From assembly GCA_963678705.1 (NCBI GenBank), contig OY783206.1, positions 13,341,807 to 13,405,806 of the forward strand: DNA of 64,000 bases. The letters are read 5' to 3'. The stretch is from Panorpa germanica. Its lineage: Eukaryota > Arthropoda > Insecta > Mecoptera > Panorpidae. Positions 1 through 13,146 of this stretch are shown one piece after another. Both the position numbers and the translations under genes were made by a program. The notes below the pieces were generated by a model that saw nothing but the letters and a program-made list of their open reading frames with translations, had not been told where the DNA came from and ran no database searches. Position 1 is the first letter of the stretch; each line of letters opens with the position of its first letter.

Positions 1-2322
1 ATGCATTTTTATAAAAAATTAAATATCCTATAAGATTATATATTATACTCGTACATTAGAGAGAAATAATAGAAGATCTTTTTTTGTTTAATCTAAAGCT
101 TAAGATACATTACAGCTTATATTTTCTTAAAGCATATATCAAAATATGCGGAGAGTTATCTTATTTGACGTCAATACATTTAAAAAACATCATTTTACTA
201 ACGAAATAGGAGAGGGAGCATATTTAGAAGGAAGAAGGATGAATGGGGGGATGAGAAAACCTTATTTGAATTTTATGATGTTCAAATTTTGTAAAAATAG
301 GGTTTATATTCCAATTTTTGACAGTATTTTTGAGGTTATATATTATATATTTAAATTTTCAAAATGGCTGCTGCTTTATCACTTCACTACGGTCTCAGAT
401 GTTATACCACTCTCTTCTTATAAATTCAGTAAACGCAACAAGTTGTTCTTTAACAGCATTTTCATTTAGATTTTCCTTCATTATTACAATATTTAATTTT
501 ATTAATATTTATAATATTTAATTTACTTTTAAAAATGATTCACATTTAAATATTCATATAATTTATAATTATTTAGTTTTAATGATAATAATTAATAGAT
601 AATCAACAGTTTTAACAGATATTTTTTATTTAAAATAAAATTTCTATCTATTGACTTTAATAAATAATAAAAAAAACAATTCATTTCAACGAAATATTTT
701 AATTAAATCGTCTAATCACATGGTCCGATTGTAGCAAAAATTTTAATCATTTTTTAATTTCTATTTATTAGTTATTTTTCTTTTTCGAGGCATAAAGAAA
801 ATATTTACCTACAACGCAGTTTGTTATTGGGGTTTGTAAGATTTAACGTGGTGGGAGCTGTCGGTGTAATGAGGCAACAATTCTGTGTTTAAAGTCTTGC
901 CGCTAGGTGTCTTTGGAAACAGATTTATAAAATAAAGATAAAAGCATAGCAGATCAGCTTAGAGAATAATTATGTTGCTTATCTCTTTGGCATAAGGAGC
1001 TCTAATAAAGATTCTTGCCTCAAAAATAAAACTGTCTCCACCACATTAGTTTCCAGGCTTATATGTAAGACCTTGGCTTTACACAATTATTGTAATTTGT
1101 TAAATATCCTTATATTTTGTTTATTTCTTCTGATAACAACATGCAACATCCGTTTTCTTTGACATGAGGGTACTTCATTTGTTGAACTTTTATGGTCCAA
1201 ACCAATGCGACATTCATATATATGACATCTTTAAAACTCTACTACGTTTTAGGGTATATTATTTAGTGTTAATGTCGCACTGTTGTGGATGTGAATTAAG
1301 TATTCTCATTGTTCTTACAAACAATTTAAACATTGAGTTTCACTAGCAGTGAAATCGAAACGGTTGCCAAAATTTACAAACATAATGCTTGAGATCTATT
1401 GACATATTAATCGTAGAAACAAACCACATTGAAACAGTACACTATAATTATAATGTAGTTTATAAATTATTACATTATATTAAATTTTTAATTATTAGTT
1501 ATTGAGCTATCGTAATTTAGTTAATGAAGTAATACCATTAAGTAATAAATAATAGATTAAATACGCTCTGAAATAATCAACTATGGTAGTTTAATTTGCT
1601 GAAGTCACTAGAAATATAAAAATATAAAATCTAGCGGATTTTTAATAACAGCACGTTTACCTGTTAATTAAAAATCTATTCAATTATTACTGAATGATTA
1701 CGATAGCGTAGTGTAATACTTATCAAATGGCCTATAAATAAAATAACTGTTTGTATGGAATTTATATCAAATTATAAAACATTGATTTACAAGTCAATCC
1801 TTGCTGAGATGTTGCAAATAATTATACAAATTTGAATGCCTGTTTTAGAACATTGGAATGGTTGCTGTGCATTCAAATATTGTTTAATAGTTGGCACCAC
1901 ATTTTATAAGATTAGGTTTGTGATAATGTTAAAAAGAAACATATTTTTAAAAAAAGTAAATTATAAAAATATAAAATTTTGAGCGCTTTTTTTATGCATA
2001 TAAAAACATAAAAAACTTACATTTAATAGTTAAATTTAGTAAATCAACTTGTCCAGCATATATTTAAATTCAGCACAAACATGTTTATAAATAACTTCTT
2101 TATCTAAGAGAATTCACCTTTTTCACTGCCATTAAATTTGAAACTATACGTGTTTACTCTTTTCTTTCACAGATGGCAGGACTACAAACTATTTTTTTAT
2201 AAAATAAATAACACTGGATAATATTAACAACATTTAAACGTAATTTCTCTTTTGAGTATTATAAAATTGTTTGTAATGAATTTAAATAATTTTTAATTAG
2301 AATCATATTTCACTAACTCAGT
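1..2322. other. AT-rich intergenic region, no gene recognised
   Basis: The only open frames are short, carry no recognisable domain and are not extendable by plausible splicing. No RNA gene or transposon ends were recognised. Exons of neighbouring genes begin only at 2323. Confidence 0.6.
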
Positions 2323-3828
2323 TTACTCTTCTTCGGAAGGATTTTCAGTCAAAAGAGTAGCTTTGTCAGCTTGAAGATCGGAAGTTATTTGCTGAAATAG
2401 GAAACAGATAAATTCATTAGGATGTATTTTTTAAACCTAAGTAGTTTTAATAATATTTCTACATACCCCAATTGTTTCCAGCCTTTGTGCTTTTCGTTTG
2501 CGTCTACGAACTGAAAGGCAAATTCCTAGAAGTAGCAACACTGCCACGATGGTCCCGCCCAGCAGAATGGGAAGCAGGAGACTATCCTGGGAGTTGTAGC
2601 CCTGTTGAGGTGTGAGAGGTTATTAACTTTGCACAAGGCGGAAGATTTAATTAAAGGTCCCTTCATAAATGTGCAGTTTCAACACATAAAGGGAAATTAA
2701 TTTACCAAACAGAAACTCCATATATATTTTAATAGTTGAATATATTATTAACAACAAAAATTTTTTAAAATTTCTTGAAATACTCACAGCCCATTGGAAA
2801 TATGTAGATGTGTCCACGAAGGGCCACTTCGCCTGCAACCAGGATTTGTTGGAAATGATCTTAACTTCATCATCTTCCTCGTCATCGTCAGCTTCATCAT
2901 TTTGGTCTTCTATTTTTCTACTAAACTTATCATTAACATCATTACTCTTGACTTCCGGTGACTTAGTAGTAAAAACGAAATTCTTTGGTGTAATTTTGGA
3001 TAAAATAATACTTGCTTTTGTGGGCTTGTCGTCTAAATCTGGCATTCTTGCAGTGGATTTCAACACATTATCACTTATTACCATATTACCTATGGATGAG
3101 GTTTCATCCACTGAATCATCATTAGTTGATGATTTTCCGTGATTTATCATCAGGTCGTTATTGCTTTCCCGGATTTTCATCGTTGGAGTAGCTGCTGAAG
3201 TCTCATCGTTTAATTTATCCTTCAGCACTGGTTGCAGCGTTGATTTGGCGACGTGGCTCAGCATCGGAGGCTTCGTAAATTTAACTTTAGATGCCACTAT
3301 TTTGATTTCCGGTGCAGGTACTTCGGTTGCAGTCGCGGTTTCGTTAAAGTCAGTAACATTTTCTGAGAAATACGTATTGTTTTCTATTTCAGCAGTTGTT
3401 GTAATGATAGGTGTTGTTACCTTAGTAGTTATCTTTGGTTTAACAGTTGTTTTAAATGCTTTTATTGCTGCATGTTTTTTACCTTCTACAAGGATTGCAG
3501 TTAAATTTTTAGTTGCATATAATTTTAACTTTTGTTCCGACACTAAATAAGCATGTTTTTGAGGTGTCTTTTGATTTATAAACCCAGGTATTGGTAAAAA
3601 ATCTGTTGTAATTAAAAATGGAATCAACACTGCGCCTGTAACAATGACTGTAACCACAAATAATGAAAAACATATGTACGATGAATGTTTTTGGGGCTGA
3701 GACCTAATCACTATTGGTGTCAAATCTCTACCCTTGCCTTGTATCCCACTGTGATTAAGAACTTCCTCATTTTGTGGTAGAATCGTGTATTGCAAACTAT
3801 TCTCTCCATGCCGTACTGTTTTATACAT
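2323..3828 (-). CDS. Uncharacterised two-membrane-segment protein, three exons
   Basis: I do not recognise the family. Exons on the minus strand are 3828-2788, 2601-2467 and 2391-2323; all junctions are GT-AG and phase 0 (donors GTGAGT and GTATGT), giving 414 aa. The start is the first ATG of the long exon. Visible parts are a short polar N-terminus; a hydrophobic segment at residues about 51-75; a long Thr/Ser/Lys-rich stretch with several N-x-S/T sites; an acidic run near 310-325; a second hydrophobic segment at 354-378 followed by RRRKRK; and an acidic tail ending SEEE. Reading straight through the first exon would end in other hydrophobic sequence at 2647, but the spliced product is favoured by the matching phases and the clean second membrane segment. 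It could be a single-pass surface protein with a cleaved or anchor-type N-terminal segment. It lies 1.1 kb downstream of, and on the same strand as, the dehydrogenase gene. Function unknown. Confidence 0.7.
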
Positions 3829-4918
3829 TTTAATTTATCTATTATTTAACACAAGCACTTTATTTCTTAATTAAATTGTTTAATTATTTGGAATTTATAA
3901 CATATTGGCGAAACCTTTGCAAGTCTTTGGCATTTAGCTCCTTGCGAATTTTCTATATGACGCTTGCGCAATTCGATTTACGCGTACTAGGGACACAAAA
4001 TCAATACGGGATGACATTTTATTTTTGTTTTATTCTTTTACTGTTGTACGTCTATCCGTTAATGTCTTTACGTACTTATTGTTTATATGGAATACATATT
4101 ATATGAACCATAGTAAACTTTATAAATTACTGAGACTTTCAAAATAAACGCCATATACTATTTTGTATTATCAATTATTTAAATTTGTTTAAATTATAAA
4201 TATATATTTTATTTGATTGGGCAGTCTTATAGTTCTTTTCCAGAAGATGTTATTGAGCTAATTAATAAACATTCAAAAACATTTTATTTTGCAATTAAAA
4301 AATATTTCAATTAGAAATAGTACGGTCAATTTAATCCAAGCACCGTAAGTTCGGTTGTCGCAGAATAAAAAGATTAATTTTTCAAAAACTTATTTTATTT
4401 AAAATTAATTAGACTTTATACAAATTGCTCTTATGACTATCGTTAAATACACATCGAAACATACACGTACATATCACTTCGAATATTACTAAAAATGAAT
4501 CAACTGTAAACTTCTATACTGTTCTTACATTAATAAGATTTGCTATTGGAAGACCTGTTTATATGTGATTTCACCAACCCTATCCTTACCCTGAACAGTG
4601 CATACCCAGTAAACACAAACTTATTTCATTTACATAATTTTTACCTCTAAACTTAATTGCTACATAAGTATTATGTAAATGCTACACCAGTATTTACCGA
4701 GTACTAACCAGAATACAAAAAGCAAATAAATGCAAATAGATCATGGCGTTTGGAATTCATAGAATTCATCCTAACTTTTAATAATCGTAAATAATATTAA
4801 AATATAATAATGCATATCTTTATATCCAAATTAATTGTAAATAGAAAGAAAATTCCCTTTTTATTCCTAAATTATTGTACTAATTACGAAAGGAAATTCC
4901 CATTTGTACTTAATTTTT
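3829..4918. other. Intergenic region between two minus-strand genes
   Basis: No coding exon is seen. The interval holds the promoter side of the membrane-protein gene and the 3' flank of the dehydrogenase gene; a minus-strand AATAAA (TTTATT on plus, about 4860-4865) lies some 55 bases past the dehydrogenase stop. CCCAGTAAAC occurs at about 4609, matching the tip of a MITE family found later, but no partner end was found. Confidence 0.5.
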
Positions 4919-7900
4919 TTATGTCATAGTGGGCATAGCAACAGCAGCTTTTGAATGTGTGACATCACTTTCGCGCCATAATTGTGTTACTGTCTTTGTT
5001 TGAGTGTAGAAGTTGAAGCCCTGTTTACCGTAGAAGTGTGAATCTCCGAGGAAGCTGCCCCTTGATCCAGTGAAGGAGAACATTGGCAGAGGAACTGGGA
5101 TAGGCACATTAATTCCAACCTGAAATTGATCAATCATATTTTTAAACTCCATTAATTGAATATTAAACAGACACATTCCTTCATATTCAGAGAATGACAC
5201 ATCAAAAATCAACCAACCTGTCCAACATCAATTTGTTGAGTAAATTTCCTGGCGGTAGCTCCGTTGGTAGTGAAAATAGCGGTTCCGTTTCCATAAGGAT
5301 TATTATTGATGGTGTCAATTGCTTCATCCAAAGTATCAACAGATAAACAGATTAGGACAGGGCCAAAGATTTCTTCTTTGTAACATTTCATGTTTGGGGT
5401 GACATCTGTTATAATAGTTGGTCCAACGAAATTACCATTTTCATATCCGTCAACTTTAACATTTCTTCCATCAAGAATGATTTTAGCGCCCTCATCGGCA
5501 CCTGACATCATGAAATAGTTAATAAACAAAATTTTCATGTAACTACATTGCGTATTACGTGTATGAATGCCTCACCTGATTGAACTAGCTCGTGGATACG
5601 TTTCTTTGATTGAGGTGAAATAACTGGGCCTACGTCAGTTCCGGGAACGTGACCTGCATTGACCTTTAAAGCTTTGGCGCGGTTTACAAGGTCAGGGATC
5701 CAGTTACGAGCTTCACCTATGTTTTTAAAAAGAAAAGATTAACTAAAGTATTTTAAAGAATATCAAACTTACATAAATAATGTTTAAATGACTGACCAAC
5801 AAACACTGCTGTGGAAAGGGCCATGCATCTCTGACCAGCTGCTCCAAATGCAGCACCAGCCAATTGGTTCAAAGTATTTTCCTTGTTAGCATCAGCCATG
5901 ATAACACCGTGATTCTTGGCACCCATATTGGATTGCACTCTCTTTCCATTACGGCCAGCACGTTCATAAATATATTTACCAGCTTGATCTGAACCAACAA
6001 AAGATACAGCACGAATGGCAGGATGGTCACAGATGAAGTTGACAGATTCATGTGCTCCGTGAATTACCTAATAAATTTAAATTAAAATATTCTTAGTTAT
6101 AAGTTAAACAATAAATGTCCTAAATGTTTTTTTAAAATGTATTACATTTACGACACCAGGGGGGCATCCAGCTTCATTTAACATATCCATAAGCATCATG
6201 GTTGCTCCTGGGTCGCGTTCACTGGGTTTAATGATGGACGTGTTACCACAGGAAATTGCAACGGGGAACATCCAAAGTGGAATCATAGCAGGGAAGTTGA
6301 ATGGAGTGATTCCTGCTGTAACTCCAAGAGGAAGAGTGTAGGAGATGGTATCCATGTCACGTGCAATATTTGGCATTGATTCTCCCATTTGAAGGGAAGT
6401 TATACTGCAGCAATGCTCTACCACCTCTGTAAAATTAATACAAATAAATTTTCAAATCTTAACAGACAGTTGTTGTTTTAAATGTTTTACAAATACTTAC
6501 GAAGCCCGCGTAAAACATCTCCTTCCGCATCCACCAAAGTTTTTCCCTGTTCCTGGGTGATGTTCTTTGCTAGTGCTCCCATGTTCTTCCTGATAATATC
6601 CTGGAGTCTTAGCATAACTTGTTGGCGAGTTAGAATTGAAGTTTGGCTCCAGGATTTGAAAGCCTTTTTGGAAGATTCAACGGCAGCTTTCATTTCCGAT
6701 TGTGTGGACTTTGGAACCCTAAAGAATTTCGTGTTAAAGATATACCATACAACAACCATTTTTTAAATTATTTACAGATGTTTGTTACTTGTAAATTAAA
6801 TTTAAAAAAGTGTTAAAAATATAAGCAAACGTTTCTTTATTTTGTTTACCTGGTAACCAATTTGTTGGTCGCCGGATCGTGCAAGTCAATCCATTCTGTG
6901 GTCTTGGATTCGACAAATTGTCCATCAATGAACATTTTCGTCGTCGGGGCTCCAGAGCTGTAAGACCTCCGGAGGGCATTTTGACCCTAAAATCACGGAA
7001 ACAAAAACATTATCCGTTAGTTAAGTAAGCAAAATAAATCTGCAAATAATTTCTTCAAGTTATTAATATTCAAAACAAGGTCATCCGCCAAACTACTATG
7101 CGTTGCATCTCTTGTTTAGTTGACCTATTTATAATTGGAAATTGTTTTTAAAGTGAAACGCATATTTAAGATCGCATTGATGCATTAGCGACCGTGGCTA
7201 TCCCACGCATTTATTTTAAATGCGTGTTTCACTATTTTCCTCTGTTCTCAATTTAGTGTAACAATGTATATAATATTGAATTTTTCCTTAATAAAAAGGT
7301 TGTTGCTTTTATATAATATTACAAAACAAAGAAAATGCGATCAATATTAATTTAAATCAATCGAATAATGAATGTTTAAATGTTAAACTATGCTAAAATA
7401 TGCTTCAGCTTTACTTTAATATCTTTCTTGACCTCTAGCCTACGTCATCGGCCGCAACAGTAAACATATTACATAACTGAAGAACTGAAATAGATCAAAA
7501 CCTAAATTTAGTTTTGGTTATTAACAAGTTCGTGAATATACTACAAGGGGGTGTGTCTTGTCCATGAACAATACAAATTTTCAGTGTTAGTGTATTTGTT
7601 AAATACATCAGTACTAAATTGATAAGATTGATATAAACATACATATGTATATATTTCTCTTATTTAATTTATTTAATGTCTGTCTATTTCCGATGCTGAA
7701 TTTTATCACCGACGATGTCCTAGTTTTTGTAGTTTTTGTGGTGTTGTCGTCTCATTTATGTGGGCAAAACCACTACCTAATAAGTTTATGATTATGCATG
7801 GGCATAATCTAAATATTTAACTTGATAACAACCAAAGCCAGAAAATATATATTGCTCTGTGTGAATAGCGCCCTAGCACTCTGGACTTATTAGTAAATAT

Positions 7901-8729
7901 TATTTTCATCCTATCGATGGTAGACTCAACATTTATCTAACATTTCATCCAATCTGTAACATATGTGTTCTGAGTTTTACGCGAAAACAGCATTTTTGGG
8001 AGGGTTGTTATTTCTTTCTATAAAACCTGGAATTTTAATGACTCCAAATAGAACGTTTTATCAAATTTGCAGTCGCACTGCTCGTAAAGACGTTATCACT
8101 GTTTTTTTTTTCGCTCTATTATATGGCTTTGACGCTAAATACATAAATGGATGTTAATCTATGCAGTCCATAATGAATGCAAATTAACAATTGAAAATGT
8201 AAAACGAAGCAGCTCAAAAGTTTTGTAACCAGCCATAAAATGCAAATCATGCCGAAATAATCCCAGTAGTGACAAAAGTAAATTGACTAGACTGAATTAG
8301 AAATATATACACTGGACAGAAAAAGATCCTTATTATAAAAACTACCATTAATGAATAGAAAGGAATTCCAATCTTATACATTGGAAACGAAAAGTTAATT
8401 TGGTTAAACCTAAAATAAAATTGTCACTGGATGTAAATAAATGAACAACAATTTATACGAATTTACACGGAGTAGAATCACAACACGTGTCAGTCTACGC
8501 AAAAAAAATCTAACTGAATCTAATAAGTACTTAAAAAAATACCCAAAATATGAATTCTCTTATTATTCATTATATATCGTTATGAAATACAGCTTTACTT
8601 ACAAAATAAATTACTAATAATTTGTGTAATAAATTTTTTAATTAAATATTATATTATTAATAAATATTAATTGAGTAATTATAAAAAAGAAACCTCTATT
8701 TTCAGCACTCGCAGAATAGAAGCTGCCAT
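4919..8729 (-). CDS. ALDH6A1: Methylmalonate-semialdehyde dehydrogenase, mitochondrial (ALDH6A1 family), eight exons
   Basis: This is the CoA-acylating aldehyde dehydrogenase of valine and thymine catabolism, which turns (methyl)malonate semialdehyde, NAD+ and CoA into propionyl- or acetyl-CoA, CO2 and NADH in the mitochondrial matrix. Minus-strand exons are 8729-8694, 6986-6850, 6718-6501, 6426-6146, 6067-5797, 5716-5576, 5501-5218 and 5119-4919. Phases match throughout and total 1569 bases, 522 aa, the usual family length. The N-terminus (MAASILRVL, then [16 protein letters not shown]) looks like a mitochondrial presequence. Recognisable blocks are [13 protein letters not shown], the NAD-fold stretch [22 protein letters not shown] near residue 247, the active-site segment [10 protein letters not shown] with catalytic Cys about 305, and the family-typical [20 protein letters not shown] near the C-terminus. 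The least certain exon is the first: its donor is GTTTCT, accepted because phase and presequence fit. Intron 1 is about 1.7 kb. The gene appears intact. Confidence 0.95.
6987..8693 (-). other. Large first intron of the dehydrogenase gene
   Basis: AT-rich intronic sequence between the 12-codon first coding exon and exon 2. No transposon or internal gene was recognised; the plus-strand open frame near 7963-8157 has no supporting features. Confidence 0.6.
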
Positions 8730-10937
8730 TTCACTGTCGGAACACAAACAACTGTGCAAATAACACTGAACTAAACAGATTTTATTTTTTTGCTACAATA
8801 TAAATAGTAGTACAGTATGATAAAACAAACTGATCATGAATTTAGAAGCATTAGCGATCACACCATGTAGATGTAGTGTTACGGCATCAAATTAAGCGTG
8901 TGTTAGAAAGGGACAGATATTTTGTCCTTATCTTTATAGTAAATACTGTGTACGTCACTGAAGTTGATTATATGCTGTCTGTGCCTCATATAAAGTTATA
9001 TATTACGAGTTCAGAACACTGAAGGTCTAAGTTACTGTTCTAGGTCTTGCGTAAATAACTGCAGGGCCGAGATTATGTGCCCTTGTCAATAAATACCAAT
9101 ACTACTAACAGCCGTGTAGTACAAATAATAATGATTACTTATTAGTCTACAGTTGTTAAATTAGAAAAAAAACAGAAATTCAAATTTTAATACTAACCTA
9201 CATATATATCAATCAAAAAAGTCATCCTAAAAAAAGAAACAAGTTACAAAATTAGAGATGCCTAATTCCTCTTCGTAGCTTTAATTCTTCCTATATACAA
9301 TTACTATCATCTCAACTTTAATGTTTTACCGACACAATTAGTTACCTCGAGTTGTATTCCTTCCAGTGAAAATGTGTTACTATATTAAAGTATTTATTCT
9401 GTATGTTATTTTCAGTGGGGATCATCTGAATAACAATAACACACAGAATAAGCGCTAAAGTAAATAGAAATTAGTAAAAGTATAACCCTAAAATACTCGT
9501 TCAGTTTAAACGCAACAGTCTATATAAACCTATCTGTTCAACAAAATATGATTACGGAGTTCCACTTTATCAAATTATTTAACTACGTATGACACACGCG
9601 TATTACGAAGTTACATTTTATTTGACAGAGTTGACCTTGAAAGTGACTAAAAATAAATATTTGGTTGCTATGTTCCCTTTAAGTATTGTTTTATCTTAAA
9701 TTTATAATTATGTAAAGATTACCATATCTTAAACAGTTTTAAATGGATCACAGCACATGTTTAAGAAAACAGTATACATAATGTATTGATAAGAATGAGT
9801 AGATAAGAATATATGATAAAAGATTATTTTGCTTCACATTGTTGCCAAGATTGTCTTGAAGGTCATGGGGTCGTGAACACCGCAAGGTACACACCTCCGA
9901 AAATCGAGAATTGATGGCAGAAATATGTTTAGTTTTAGGTGAGCAGACGTTTAGGATTATACTGGATAAAATTGAATTTTGGGTTAAACAAAAAATGCCA
10001 TTATAAATATTACCGAAATAGTTCATTAGGTAAACATTACCGAAAAGTCTAAAATTGATATTAGTATGTTGTTATATGTAATATATGTTATATGTAATAT
10101 GTATCCTCTATCTAATTCAATACTATCCGGTAACTCATAAATGCAATCAAACAAAATTATCGCTGGAATGCTACAAACTCGAATATTGGTTTCGTTGTTT
10201 CTCAAAATAGATGACTTACTAATGATCTGAACGATCGATAAATGCATAATGTTAGAAGAAGAAAATTCATTTGAAAAAAATTAACGCATGAAGAAAGAAT
10301 TGATAAACATGTTGAGTGTTAAATTTTGCGGTTCACTTAGGAATAATTATTTAAGTATTGATTGATGACCGTGGTGTGGTAAACTTGAAACTACAACTTT
10401 TTGTAAACACAGTGAACATTAATTTGCACGGAAAATAATTAAACAGAAACTGGGTAGTATAGTAAATATTGCTCAAGTTTGTAGAGCATATGCAAAGGGT
10501 GTAACCTAAGTTGCAGCCGGTCTAGGCGTAGTTGCAGGTAAGTTTAATAACAATTTTATGTAGTATTTTAAGTTTTAACGTTGATATAAAAAACAAAACA
10601 GTATCATAATTCAAAGTGATTTAAAGTTAATAAGTAATTTACGGTCTCTTTATTTTTTAATTTAAAAACATAAAAGTAAAATGTTTTAAAGATGGATTGT
10701 CGCTACTGTGATCGAAACCGGTGAGCCGGCGATTTTAATGCTAACCTTTGGTTTAAATCTTTGATCAGATTCAGAGCTGTAACAGAAATAGGGATTGAGA
10801 AAGATGACCTTGACGCCAACTGCCGAGAAAAATGTAAAGCAAAGTGGTGGCAAGTGGTATTGTATACCACTATTGTATACAATAACGAATTTGTTAAATT
10901 AATAATTTTTTTAATCTAATCGAAATAATTTTAAGTA
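8730..10937. other. Divergent intergenic region between the dehydrogenase and THAP genes
   Basis: The two genes point away from each other, so both promoters should lie here. A good splice donor (GCAG followed by GTAAGT) at about 10541 on the plus strand could end a non-coding first exon of the THAP gene; this is a guess. The minus-strand open frames at 9748-10247 look like chance. Confidence 0.45.
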
Positions 10938-12850
10938 ATGTCTTCTTCAAAAGTATCGTGCTGTATCCGTGGCTGTTTCAATATGCCATGTAAAAACAAA
11001 AACCAAAATACAAGTGTGAAATTTTATCGTTTCCCTGCGAGTACTCTGAATTCAGAATGGATAACCATTAAACGTCAACAATGGATAAATGCAGTGAAAA
11101 ACTATGTGTAAGTAAATTATTTTAATAAAAAAATTTAATTAATCACAATCAAATTTGAAAAGCTAAGTACTATAAAATAGAATATTAAACTATATAATAA
11201 TTATTTTATGAAATAAATAAAATAGTAATAAGTAAAAATAAAATTTAAAAAAATTGTGTTTCAGAAAATATCCAAAGGATTGGGAACCAACTAAAAATAC
11301 ACGCATTTGTAGTGATCATTTTGTGAATAATCAAAAGTCAGAACATCCTCGGCATCCTTCATACACACCAACAATTTTTCCTGGTAAAGTAAATACCAAA
11401 AAATCCACTCAGTCATTTGAACGTTTCGAACGATTACGGCAACGGAATGTACGAAGTGAAATGAATATCATTAATAATAATAATAATAATAATAATGAAA
11501 TTGAAATTCAAGAGGATAATTATGTAGATATTGAAACACAGAGCGTTGAAGATCATTATGCTTCTGATGCTACTCCACAAAAAACAACTCGTAGTATAAC
11601 ATGTCAAACTGATGAAATTGTTGATGAAAGTGTTTTAGATGAACATAAGTATTTTTTTTGTAACATAAATTCCCGTGATGGTGTAACTACTGCAGAAGTG
11701 CAAGTAAACATTCCAATTAAAAGGACAGCCGAAAAAATGTGTGATGTTAATTTGCCGCTTTTACGAAAGAATGTTGAAGATGTTGGGTGTGATCCAATTA
11801 CTCCAGATCCTATTAAATCTGATTATCAAGGTTCAAGATTATCAAGAACCCGAATTTAATTATTTTTTGCATTATTTATTTCAATTAATACTATTTCTAC
11901 GCTGTTTACATCACTTATCCTTTACATTTATAACACCAGAGCGCTCCACTTTCAGCAGTAGTGCTGCCTCTACAGTTCTTTCTCAATCCCTATTACCTTT
12001 GCACCAAAGACTAGTTCAAACATTATCTCTGCTTCAGACTAGTTGCTTTTTGTAATTGGTATTACTGAATATTGACATTCACATTCGCATTCTACTTGAA
12101 TCCGCATTTTCATTTATAAACAACGTTAATTGAGTTTTTTTAAATGACTGAAAAAGACCCTAAATTTTCAGCAAATGATGGTGACCATTTATTAAATAAT
12201 TATTAATTTTTAATTTATTTTTATACATTAAAACATTATGTAAATTTCAGGATCAAGATATTCAGAACGTGAAGATTTAAGCCCATTGGATGATAGTTTA
12301 TATAGCATGGAGAAATTTGACAGAACATCTCCAGAGCTGTGGCCAGAGCAGAGTAAGCTACTTATAATTTTTATGTTTTAAAATATATATAAAAAATGTA
12401 TAAAACTATTCGACTTTGGAGCTTGTAGTTACACAGTCGCATACGCGGCATCTGCACAGGCTTCTTATTGAATTATAAAAATATTTTGAATGTTGAAATA
12501 TAATTTCAGTTCCAGGGGTAACCGAATTTGTATCGACACACGGATCTACTTCTGCAACAAATACAGCGGTGCCAGTATGGTTAGAACCTTTATCAGCAGA
12601 AGATGTCGATCTAATGCATAGTAAGTACTTGATTTTTTGAAGAAGTTTTCATTGAATTATGCTTGGTTATGGAGATTTAATTATTAATTTATTTATTTTA
12701 GAGTTAGCTACACACACAACAGCAGGATTAATTTCAGAAGTGAAGAATTTACACGATCTGGCATATCAACTTGGCTTGGAAGAATCAAGAGAAATGACAA
12801 GAGGAAAATATTTAAAAATATTCCCTTCCAAAAAAGCAAGACTTCTGTGA
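10938..12850 (+). CDS. THAP-domain zinc-finger protein, five exons
   Basis: Exons 10938-11107, 11265-11830, 12251-12352, 12510-12620 and 12702-12850 join in phase to give 365 aa. An N-terminal THAP domain (DNA-binding C2CH zinc finger) is seen: Cys9 (or Cys8), Cys13, then after a long spacer Cys72-x2-His75 in RICSDHF, with the expected RFP motif (31-33), Trp49 and Trp63, and a YTPTIFP close near residue 90. After it comes an Asn run coded by an AAT microsatellite (~11472-11500), an acidic low-complexity middle, and a C-terminal segment with LAYQLGLEESREMTRGKYL that looks conserved but whose role I do not know. Exon 2 also reads to a stop at 11859 if its donor at 11831 is not used, so a shorter isoform is possible. 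Some THAP proteins derive from P-element or Kolobok transposases, but no transposase domain is seen here. AATAAA lies at about 12900; the ZNF511-like gene starts 297 bases after the stop on the same strand. Confidence 0.85.
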
Positions 12851-13146
12851 TTTTTATACATTCTACTTATTATAGCTGTAAATTATGTTGATGTGAGAAA
12901 ATAAAGGTTTTATAAATTCTTATAGAAATTGGTTTACATAAATTTTAAAGATAACACATTATTTTGTCTCTGCTACATTAAAAAATAAAATAATTGGTTA
13001 CAATTTGCTTGAGAGAATATGTAGCAATGCACATACCATTATATATGTCAATGTTATTATCTATATTGTACATAACCTAAAAGTTCTATAGTTTGTATTG
13101 TTATATATAATCGCTCTCCATTTTATATTTATATAAAAATATAATA

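Noticed and set aside
3161..3550. 129-codon plus-strand frame opposite the membrane-protein exon
   Set aside because: It is a shadow of the long minus-strand exon, whose spliced model has matching phases and sensible domains.
4609..4618. CCCAGTAAAC as an end of another MITE copy
   Set aside because: No inverted partner or family interior was found around it; a 10-base chance match is likely.
6482..6766. 94-codon plus-strand frame
   Set aside because: Antisense to exon 3 of the dehydrogenase gene.
10026..10247. Short minus-strand frames at 9748-10247 as genes
   Set aside because: No start context, domain or splice-compatible continuation; composition like the surrounding AT-rich DNA.
11741..12055. 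104-codon frame overlapping THAP exon 2
   Set aside because: A different frame of the same exon and following intron; no domain.
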